A DNA stretch of 10,860 nt from Chromera velia (Eukaryota; Sar; Chromeraceae): assembly GCA_018398765.1 (NCBI GenBank), contig JAHBMJ010003427.1, positions 1-10,860 on the forward strand. The letters are read 5' to 3'. A model generated the notes under the pieces. It was not told where the DNA came from and ran no database searches. It saw only the letters and a program-made list of their open reading frames with translations. The translations under genes were made by a program, and so were the position numbers. Of this stretch, positions 1 through 9,974 are shown in pieces (within the stretch, counting starts at the first letter, position 1; every line of letters begins with the position of its first letter).

Positions 1-969
1 GACGTTCATGTTTAGAGATCAGGTTGTGGTGAAAATGAATGAGAAGTGCCTGGAGCTGGTAGGGGTGGAGGTCACGTATCTCCACAAAGAAAATTCTCAT
101 CTTGCCACTGTTCTCCGCAGAGCACCCGTCTTGGGCAAGGGCACAGAGACCCACACTGTGCTCGAAGTCCACCCAGCATGGCTGAAGCCGGTCAGGCGAG
201 GCCTAAACAAGTCATGGCTGGGGCGCCGACAAAAGTGGGAGGTTCTAGAGGCTCGTCACTGGTCGGACATCCAAGCACAGAAGCAGCAGCAGGCACCACC
301 CATGCTCCACGGTCCGTCCCTGTCCCCTGTGTCCGTGTTTCCGATTCCTTCTCAGTCCAGACCGCAAGAGGTCGGGGGTGCCGCCGCGCATGGCCCGGGT
401 GTTGCGGGGTTGGAAGTCCGAGGAAGGGTTGAGGGAGACGGCAATAGAGAAGGGGTGGAGGCGCGAAAGTACAGCGGTATCTGGGCTTGAACAGGCAGAG
501 GAGGGGCATTGCAGCCTTTCATTGTCCGACAAGAAAACAGCAGAAGCGTGCAGGTCAATGAATTTGACCAGACGCCAGCTGGAGAAGCTAGAGTCGGGGG
601 TATGCGTCACAACAACATTAACCACCGACTCATTGTCTCCCGCTTTCAGTGGTCCGAGGGACAGCCCTTTCCGTCTGCTCCGGAGACGGCCAACGCAGCC
701 GTGTCTCCCGTTGCCTCTCTAGAGGCCGTGCCTGCGGTCGTCCCTCCATCCGCCTCTGCAGACGCGGCTGCTCAGCCGTCGGGGGTGAATCAAGAAGAAG
801 AGGAGTGGGGGAGAGTGAAGGAGGAACTGTTCGGAGACAGAGCTTTGGAGATGAAAGCAGAGGAAGGGCAGGTTCAAGAGGAAGGTGGTGCCATGCTGAT
901 CGCAAAGCAGGGGCAGCCTCCTTGCCTCAAACGCAATCCAATCGTCCGTCTCCTCCCACAAAGATCCCA

Positions 970-2110
970 TACAGCCACCGCATGCTGCAGTGGGACTCTG
1001 ACGTCCGTAGATACTCAGAGGAATTTGGGGGAGACGCTCCGTTTCTCGCTCTGGCTAGCTTCCGAAAGGGAGCAACCATGCTTCCTGCCAGCAGAGAGGA
1101 GATCGCGAGAGGGGAATTTTGGGAGGCTGACGTCAAAGAGTGGGCAGCCATCCTTCATACAAAGACGATCGGAAAGCGCCGCTCACACCTTGAGCTCGCT
1201 GCTGTGCTCAACATAGGTTTTGCCAGAAACCACAAAGAAGATTTGAGCAAGGGACCCGGGGGGAGAAAGAAGAAGACGCGCATTTATGTCGCAGGGTACG
1301 ATGACCTGAGGAAGGTGGACATATTCAGTGGCACTCCCAACCGCGACTGCTTTCTTCTCACCCTCCTGTATATTGCTACTCGGAGGTTTGAGGTGGAGTT
1401 GGTGGATATCAAGAATGCATTCCTCCAGTCCCCCGATGACCACATAGAGCGCGTGGGGGTGCGCATCCCGAAGAGCATTCCCACCATGCCTGCACAGAAG
1501 CCTTCTTTTCTCACTGAGTACAGCGATGCCGAGTGGGGAGAGATAAGGAAAGAGGCAGAGAGAGTGGTCCCAGGTCAGATCTACGAACTTAGCAATGCCC
1601 TCTACGGCACCCCTACAGCACCTGCACTGTGGGGGAAGGAATTGAGGAGGGGGCAGGAGGAGCTGGGGTTTGTTCCTGTTGAGCAGTCAATCGTAGTCAG
1701 AAGGGAGGTGGAAGACGAACCCGCACAGGACGTGCAAGCTACGCATATGGACGACGTTTTCGGGGCAGGGAAGAGAACGGAGGAGGCGTTCGATGTGTTG
1801 GGGGAGAGATTCAAGATCGGTTCCCGAACAAAAGTGAATGTGGGGTCCAAGGAAAAGTACATTGGGATGGACATGTACCGTCCCGATGCACACACCTTCG
1901 AACTCACGTCCGAGAGTTACCTCGAAGGCATTGACGTCGATGCAATTCCGGGGAAACTGAAGAAATCCCTGTCTGAAAAAGACGTCGCTCCAGCCGAGGA
2001 GCAAGATGTGGACATGTCCCTACAGGGGGTTTATCAGGAGGCAAATGGTGTGTTGGGGTGGGCTGTTTGTCTCAACTGGAAGAGAGCACTCTGGTTTTCC
2101 CTCCTCAGCA
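970..2110 (+). other. Reverse transcriptase domain (RVT_2 / copia) within the pseudogene
   Basis: An open frame carries the copia reverse transcriptase landmarks in order. The first catalytic Asp sits in VELVDIKNAFLQSP (Asp codon at 1405-1407), matching the usual D-[VI]-K-[NT]-AF block. LYGTPTAPALW near 1599-1631 matches the LYGLKQAPRLW block. THMDDVFGAG at 1741-1770 supplies the paired catalytic Asp codons (1750-1755). The normal Tyr before that Asp pair is His here (CAT), explainable by one T-to-C change, and may be another sign of decay. FKIGS and KYIGMDMYR then match the usual thumb-side blocks. The frame remains convincing to about LLSKA near 2115, where it breaks. In the cell this domain would copy element RNA into cDNA inside the virus-like particle. 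Confidence 0.85.
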
Positions 2111-2111
2111 A

Positions 2112-2690
2112 AGCAACCACCAAACCCACACCGCCCGCCATCTCTTAGCAGTTAAGACAGCCATACACGGGTTGAAAACCCACAGAGAGCCCCTTGTCCT
2201 TCATGGCTTGAAGGGAAGAGAACTCCATCTCGCCGGCTGTTCCGATGCCATGTAGAACCGCCCGAAGTATGAAGGCAGACAAGGGGACATGATGATGCTC
2301 AATGATGAGTCGTGGGATCTAGAACGAGATGGGCCCCAGAATGTTATCTCGTGGGACTTATCCAAGGATAAAAGCAAGCACAGCTCGTCATCAATTGGTG
2401 AGTTGATTGCCGTCTGTCGTCTGATCAAACGCATCCCAAGGTGTGCACGATTCATTCGAAAGTTGTGGGGGGGAGATCCGATCATTTCGATCTTTGTCGA
2501 CAACGGGGCACTACATGATTGGGTCAGATCAGGGATTTTGGATACAGACACCGAGTATCAGGAGATGCTCGATTATGTCCTTCAGCAGATCCAGAAGTGG
2601 GGGGTGCGTATGCAGTGGATCACAAGACGTGCACAGCCAGCAAATTGTCTGTGCAAACCCATCTGGTTCACGGAATCAATCTATAAATGA
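2112..2690 (+). other. RNase H domain remnant of the copia element
   Basis: After a frame change near 2110-2135, frame 3 resumes with ARHLLAVKTAIHGLK, the helix joining reverse transcriptase to RNase H in copia elements. The RNase H acidic residues follow in order: Asp in LAGCSDA (about 2233-2250), Glu in SSSIGELIAV (about 2388-2415), and Asp in IFVDNGALHDW (about 2490-2520). The tail WITRRAQPANCLCKPI matches the conserved end block (usually ending AD-x-LTK). TAG at 2253-2255 stops the frame just after the first Asp. It lies where a Trp often occurs, so a TGG-to-TAG change is a simple explanation. The domain would remove RNA from the RNA-DNA hybrid during reverse transcription. Confidence 0.75.
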
Positions 2691-2770
2691 AACAACTCGC
2701 AGTTTCGCTCGATTCATGCAGTATCGATCAAGCCTGTGATCTATCAAAAGATTCACTTGCTCACCTGCTC

Positions 2771-2776
2771 GGGGGG
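2771..2776 (+). other. Possible polypurine tract and 3' LTR start
   Basis: Six consecutive G followed directly by TGAATC lie 80 bp after the pol stop codon. LTRs usually begin with TG and are preceded by a purine run that primes plus-strand DNA, so this is the best LTR border in the area. The tract is short, the upstream LTR is outside the window, and no matching CA end can be fixed. The call is tentative. Confidence 0.3.
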
Positions 2777-2781
2777 TGAAT

Positions 2782-2859
2782 CAGAACGGCGCAATGCGCA
2801 CGCGATTATTTGCAAACGTGCAGAACGGCGCAATGCGCGCGCGAATATTTGCAAACGTG
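2782..2859 (+). repeat. Two tandem copies of a 39-bp unit
   Basis: Copy one is 2782-2820 and copy two is 2821-2859. They match at 37 of 39 positions. A third partial copy starts with CAGAA at 2860 and then diverges. Each unit contains the near-palindrome GGCGCAATGCGC followed by ATTTGCAAACGTG. The array starts six bases after the proposed LTR start, so it could be an LTR-internal repeat, for example in U3. It is too short to be a satellite. Confidence 0.85.
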
Positions 2860-3676
2860 CAGAAATAAAATGTATGCATGCAAAAGCATCTTTGAGGCAA
2901 TTCAAATTGACGTTCATGTATTCGTAGTCAATGCAAGACACAAAAGCAGACAAAGACTACTCTGGGCAACTGCCAGAGGTTTTGCGTAAGAAGTAGATCT
3001 TCATGTCGATCATGTCTAGAGCGCTAGCTCTTTCTGCTCCTAGTAATAAATCAGAGTTTAATGACTGCGGCTAGAGACTAGTGAGCCCCTGTCTAGCCCG
3101 TACACAAAATTTTAGCTTCAAACTCCATGTACTTCTTTCACTAGACTAGGTACCAATTTTTCAAAATTGGGAGTTACTGGCGGTAAAAAATTAGTAGTAC
3201 TACCAATTGGACACCCAATTCAACTTCCAATTCTTTAGGGGGTAAACCGATCAGCTGAACGTTTTCCCGATCGATTCACACTACCACCACCGATCGATTC
3301 GATTCACATTGAAGAAAGTGATCATGAAGAAGAGGAAAAGGAAGTGCCATAAAGCTGAGTGATTGTCACCTCAATTTTGGTACGTGCTCTAACTTTATCG
3401 TATCAACAAAAAATCATATGCAATTTCAAATCTATCAATTTTACGTTCTTAATATCTATCAGTACTAGAGTGAGTCTCAGTGACTGGTGTATATACACTG
3501 CCATACAGGCATATTTTTTTTACGGAACTGATAAGTTATAATTATATATATATATTTTTAAATTTTTGAAACACACATCAGAACTGTTCTGATAACTATT
3601 GTCATGAGAAAAATGATCAGAGTGACAGTAAGTCAGTGATTCAGTGAGGAACCCTAAGAGGTTAACCTCAAATCTT

Positions 3677-3701
3677 ACCTCAAATATTAAATATTTGAGG
3701 T
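3677..3701. repeat. Inverted repeat, 11-bp perfect arms
   Basis: The arms ACCTCAAATAT and ATATTTGAGGT are separated by three bases. A further copy of AACCTCAAAT lies at 3664-3673, so the right arm has two possible partners. The unit shares TCAAA with the pentamer array that follows, suggesting both grew from one sequence. Confidence 0.8.
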
Positions 3702-3707
3702 TGAAGC

Positions 3708-3747
3708 TCAAATCAAATCAAATCAAATCAAATATAATCAAATCAAA
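3708..3747 (+). repeat. TCAAA pentanucleotide microsatellite
   Basis: Five perfect TCAAA units run from 3708 to 3732. A short TATAA interruption follows, then two more units to 3747. This is ordinary slippage-type repeat DNA with no coding potential. Confidence 0.9.
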
Positions 3748-3844
3748 CATGGTCATTATTTATAGGTTTAATATAGGTCTATAAGCACCGTTAATATCAA
3801 GTTCTAACTCATCATAGTTCATGAGAAATTGACCTCCAAAGTTT

Positions 3845-3868
3845 AGGAATTTAGAGCTCTAAATTCCT
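3845..3868. repeat. Perfect 24-bp palindrome
   Basis: The left half AGGAATTTAGAG (3845-3856) is followed directly by its reverse complement CTCTAAATTCCT (3857-3868). CTAAATTCCTAAG recurs about 15 bp later (from about 3883), so the left arm could also pair with that copy. It may be a fold-back transposon remnant. No target duplication was found around it. Confidence 0.85.
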
Positions 3869-4093
3869 TTAGATTCCTGTCTAAATTCCTAAGTCTTTGT
3901 AAGGTAAGGATAACTTTGCATAAATTACGCCCTTAACCGTATAACATTTACATTTCAGCATATATTACGCACCACATAAAACGTAACATGGCCCTTTGGG
4001 CTATGTATATGTAACCTAGTTATATTAGTTATGGCTAATGCCACTATATACACCCGGAACATAAATCTATCCTATCCAATATATCCTATAAGT

Positions 4094-4101
4094 CTAGCTA
4101 T
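4094..4101. repeat. Left target-site duplication of the hAT-like element
   Basis: CTAGCTAT directly precedes the left terminal inverted repeat and is repeated exactly at 4845-4852 directly after the right one. Eight base pairs is the duplication length of the hAT superfamily. Confidence 0.85.
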
Positions 4102-4123
4102 CTAGGGGTGGCCACTAAAGTTT
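4102..4123 (+). repeat. Left terminal inverted repeat of the hAT-like element
   Basis: These 22 bp match the reverse complement of 4823-4844 except at repeat positions 6 and 11. The match ends at about position 22, where the left side continues G and the right side A. Confidence 0.88.
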
Positions 4124-4355
4124 GTTTTATGATATATAGTTTGCCTGGAAAACTTTAAACTTTAACTGTAAAACTTTAAAAGTAAATATGCAACGTACTA
4201 GACATGCAAAAGTTGATCTAATTAAAACTTTGACAAAAAGACGTTGCTAGCGTAGTTGATTTGATTTATATCGTTGCAGACAAAGTTGATGCTTTATATA
4301 CGAGTTATGCAAAAGTTTCACAACTTTGAAAACGATGTATATAATGTATTACTAT

Positions 4356-4528
4356 GATGGTGGGGACGCCGCCGCTCAGACGTGGGGGGCTCCAACGACG
4401 AGGAGGGAAGCGAGCTATCCATCGAAAAGTTAGTTGAAGAGGCCTTTTTTCAAAAGGGAAGGGAGAGTGACGATGAGAGGCAAGCACCTCGTCGCTCCGA
4501 GTCCAAAACGGAACCACCACCCCCTTAA
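4356..4528 (+). pseudogene. GC-rich core of the transposon, possible coding fragment
   Basis: Bases 4361-4420 are 70% GC (42/60), whereas 4261-4320 in the same element are 30% (18/60). One forward frame, opening after TGA at 4355-4357 and closing at TAA 4526-4528, reads as a plausible charged peptide containing SDVGGSNDEEGSELSIEKLV and later SDDERQAPRRSESKTEPPPP. It has no start codon near its beginning. It could be a captured piece of a host exon or the leftover first exon of a hAT transposase. I do not recognise the peptide. Confidence 0.4.
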
Positions 4529-4549
4529 GGCCCCCTAAACTTGGGCCTA

Positions 4550-4580
4550 AAGTACCGAAGTACCGAAAGGCACGGTACTT
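4550..4580. repeat. Direct plus inverted repeat inside the transposon
   Basis: AAGTACCG occurs twice in tandem (4550-4557 and 4558-4565). Its reverse complement CGGTACTT follows at 4573-4580. It could form a small hairpin with either copy as one arm. Confidence 0.75.
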
Positions 4581-4822
4581 ATAACAACTCTGCGTTGCGC
4601 TAATGATTATTTCCGATATAAACATGAATTTAAACTAATTTAAACTTGAATAGACTGACTTTCTGTTACTTTCTGTATAGGCTAGTTAGTAGTTAATTAG
4701 CTTAGTAATGACTAAATTAATTAAGGTCCTATTTTAAAACTAATTACTGTAGTAATTGAAATTTTTTTTTTTTTAAATAAAGTTTGGAGGGCAAAAAAAA
4801 AACTTTAACAAAAAAAACCTTT

Positions 4823-4844
4823 AAACTTTAGTGTCCACACCTAG
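4823..4844 (-). repeat. Right terminal inverted repeat of the hAT-like element
   Basis: This is the partner of 4102-4123, matching 20 of 22 bases in inverted orientation. Poly-A runs lie just inside it (about 4793-4818). Confidence 0.88.
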
Positions 4845-4852
4845 CTAGCTAT
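4845..4852. repeat. Right target-site duplication of the hAT-like element
   Basis: CTAGCTAT here is identical to 4094-4101. The exact match implies a fairly recent insertion or few mutations since. Confidence 0.85.
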
Positions 4853-4969
4853 AAGTTCACTGCGCATGCATCGGACATTGCATCTAAGAGTGAATTTATC
4901 TAACACTACGCTTCGCTATTTGTGCATATTTTAAAAAAACTACAGCAAAAGAACGCCATAGTATTCACA

Positions 4970-8392
<3,423 letters not shown>

Positions 8393-8407
8393 CTCATCTC
8401 ATCTCAT
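8393..8407 (-). promoter_or_regulatory. Three minimal uORFs in an ATGAG tandem repeat before the START gene
   Basis: On the minus strand the pentamer ATGAG is repeated four times, with ATGs beginning at 8407, 8402, 8397 and 8392. The last is the main start codon (M-S-V-G). Each of the first three reads ATG AGA TGA, a two-codon ORF whose TGA overlaps the next ATG. If the mRNA leader includes them, scanning ribosomes meet three Met-Arg-stop ORFs within 15 nt of the main start. That could reduce or tune translation through reinitiation or leaky scanning. Confidence 0.5.
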
Positions 8408-8962
8408 TGCGTGGACATTCGTTCGTTCCTCCATGACCACCTGTTGTTGACGTGTAGACACACAAACTCGACTCCACTGCTCTGAATAAATACAGTCTCC
8501 GAAGGGTGCGTGTGGCTTGTCTGCTTGCTGTAGAGACGCTCACTTTGTGTGGTTGTGCACACAAGGTCGATCGTCCCGTACAAGAACAGCAAACTGCATG
8601 GAAGAGCAGAAGACAATGGAAGACATGCACAGCCTGCCGGAATTCGGTTCCTTTCGCGGGCCCAAGAGAATTTAAGGGCCATGCAGCGGCGCGGCGCCCA
8701 ACTCGCGCCAAATGACCCCCCGCGCGCGCGCGCGCGCGACGACGCCGCATTAATTTAGAGACACCGTAGACTGCATGCAGGCTTCCTCATGCCACTGATG
8801 ATGCCAGCCTGGCTGGGTACGTACTGAGCCCGTAACTGGGGTCAGCATTGCCCCGGCTTCGATCAGTTTTGCTATCAGATCGTGTACAGCCTCCTTCGAT
8901 CAGGCTTTCCGGTCCCCACCACTCGCGAGACGCCGCAGACCAGTTCCCAGTACCTGTTGAAG
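8408..8962. promoter_or_regulatory. Shared divergent 5' region of the two genes
   Basis: The minus-strand START gene begins at 8392 and the plus-strand peptidase most likely at 8963, leaving about 570 bp that must contain both promoters and leaders. No credible gene lies here. An AATAAATA stretch at about 8484-8491 and a (CG)9 run at 8721-8738 are the only distinct sequences. No reliable TATA box or initiator can be assigned. Sharing the region would allow joint control. Confidence 0.5.
8721..8738. repeat. (CG)9 dinucleotide run
   Basis: Nine consecutive CG dinucleotides follow a C run in the intergenic region, with ACGACG continuing after. Alternating CG tracts readily adopt Z-DNA under negative supercoiling and are dense CpG sites. 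Confidence 0.95.
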
Positions 8963-9723
8963 ATGGGATGGGGTAAGGGGGCTTCAGCCCTTCTCTGTTT
9001 GTTTCTGTGCCTCATCAGTGAGACATTTGGCTTCTGTCCCGTCTCTTCACAGTCCTTTTTGAGGCAGAGACAACCAGTCCGATCTGCCTGCTTTGGCCTC
9101 TCTGTCGGCGTCTCCCCGTCTCCGGATGAAGTTGTCGTGGAGAGAGTTGCCGTCTCCCCTTCAAAGGTGCCCTCGTTCGATGGTCTGCCTTCCTCTCTTC
9201 TCTCCCAGGAGCCCCTCCCATCAGCAGCCACAATTCTTAGAGGCGACAAGGACGCTCTGGATGAAGCGTGGGCACTCACGGATAAGTTCTATCTGGACAG
9301 GTCGTTCAATGGAAAGGACTGGAGTGCCGTCAGAGAGAAGTACCGTGGACTGGTGAATCGGTATAAACCCAAAAACATTGGGCCGTTGGTGGGAGACATG
9401 ATGAACGAATTGGGTGATCCCTTCAGTCGGTGGATAGATGCGCAGATGTACAGTGACCTGCAGAAATTTGATTTGCTCGGCATTGGCTCTCCTCTTTCGA
9501 AGGGTCGGTCTCCCTCATCTTTTTTGTTTGTTCAAATCAGCAGGCACCTCTGAATCTGGACGGCACGCATGCACATACGTCGCCGACCAGATAGGCAAGA
9601 ATGGGGCAGGAAGGCAGCAGGCGGCCTTGTGTTTTTCTCCTCCTCCAATTCAAACAGCCAAAGTCAAACGCAGTCACAGAGGCAGACAGATCGGGCAGAC
9701 CTGCCTGCAGGAGCAGGACATTG

Positions 9724-9764
<41 letters not shown>

Positions 9765-9767
9765 GCC

Positions 9768-9798
<31 letters not shown>

Positions 9799-9922
9799 TA
9801 GATAGATAGATAGATAGATGGACGGACGGACGGACGGACGGACGGACGGACGGACAGACAGACAGACAGACGGACGGACGGACGGACAGACAAGCAGAGA
9901 GGCAGGCAGGCAGGCAGACAGG

Positions 9923-9974
<52 letters not shown>

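Larger units (their letters stand above)
2..2690 (+). pseudogene. copia pol pseudogene (integrase tail?, RT, RNase H)
   Basis: The coding trace starts before the window in frame 2 and continues to about 955. It moves to frame 1 for the reverse transcriptase (to about 2110) and to frame 3 for RNase H, ending at the TGA at 2688-2690. Two in-frame stops interrupt it: TGA at 488-490 and TAG at 2253-2255. Because the conserved blocks continue on both sides of each break, this reads as one decayed polyprotein. Residues around 30-60 of the first stretch (LATVLRRAP, EVHPAWLKPV) resemble a small beta-barrel tail after integrase, but that assignment is weak. Positions about 700-900 encode an Ala/Pro-rich then Glu-rich linker. 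Frame breaks could in principle be assembly errors, but four lesions make decay more likely. Confidence 0.8.
1..2775 (+). mobile_element. Degenerate Ty1/copia-type LTR retrotransposon, 3' part
   Basis: The region holds the downstream half of a Ty1/copia-order pol gene: candidate integrase tail, linker, reverse transcriptase and RNase H, in that order. Reverse transcriptase followed directly by RNase H at the end of pol, with copia-style motifs, is what places it in this superfamily. The 5' LTR, gag, protease and integrase core would lie left of the window and cannot be seen. The right border is uncertain: a run of six G at 2771-2776 followed by TGAATC could be the polypurine tract and the start of the 3' LTR, but no second LTR copy is available for comparison. 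Frame changes and stops show that it is not active. Confidence 0.8.
2860..4093. other. AT-rich stretch without a recognisable gene
   Basis: I see no protein-coding gene here: open frames are short, low in complexity and carry no known motif. Base composition drops abruptly in GC from about 2870 rightward compared with both flanks. Contents include a cluster of CCAATT motifs at about 3150-3235, a direct repeat of CCGATCGATTC (3267-3277 and 3290-3300), a palindrome at 3677-3701, a TCAAA array at 3708-3747 and a 24-bp palindrome at 3845-3868. It may be a graveyard of old transposon sequence, with part of the copia LTR at the left end, but no further element borders could be defined. Confidence 0.6.
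4102..4844. mobile_element. Non-autonomous hAT-like DNA transposon (743 bp)
   Basis: The left end begins CTAGGGGTGGCCACTAAAGT and the right end, read on the minus strand, begins CTAGGTGTGGACACTAAAGT. They agree at 20 of 22 positions (4102-4123 against 4823-4844). A perfect 8-bp direct repeat CTAGCTAT abuts both ends. A GGGGTGG-type terminus and 8-bp duplication are typical of hAT elements. AACTTTAA-like motifs recur just inside both ends (for example 4151-4158, 4173-4180 and 4801-4808), consistent with subterminal transposase-binding repeats. TTTGCCTGGAAAACTTTA at about 4140 also has an imperfect inverted partner near the right end. No transposase is encoded, so movement would need one from elsewhere. 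The outer parts are about 30% GC, while the core at about 4356-4530 is GC-rich. The right border lies about 120 bp past the START-gene stop codon. Confidence 0.85.

Noticed and set aside
649-960. N-terminal 100 residues of the frame-1 reading that contains the RT
   Set aside because: The Arg/Ser-rich text looks like an out-of-frame shadow. Frame 2 over the same bases gives the more natural Ala/Pro then Glu-rich linker.
2782-2859. CRISPR-like direct repeats
   Set aside because: There are only two abutting copies without spacers, in a spliced eukaryotic genome with a retrotransposon beside them.
2736-3711. Small open frames of about 60 residues in the AT-rich region
   Set aside because: They are short, compositionally biased and lack recognisable motifs. 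This number of short open frames is expected by chance.
4087-4856. TATAAGT direct repeat (4087-4093 and 4850-4856) as the transposon target duplication
   Set aside because: It would leave the inverted repeats out of register. CTAGCTAT at 4094-4101 and 4845-4852 abuts both repeat ends exactly.
8769-8781. Possible splice acceptor TGCATGCAG upstream of the CtpA gene, implying another 5' exon
   Set aside because: The motif resembles the real acceptor of intron 1, but no upstream exon or donor can be supported, and the signal peptide starts cleanly at Met 8963.
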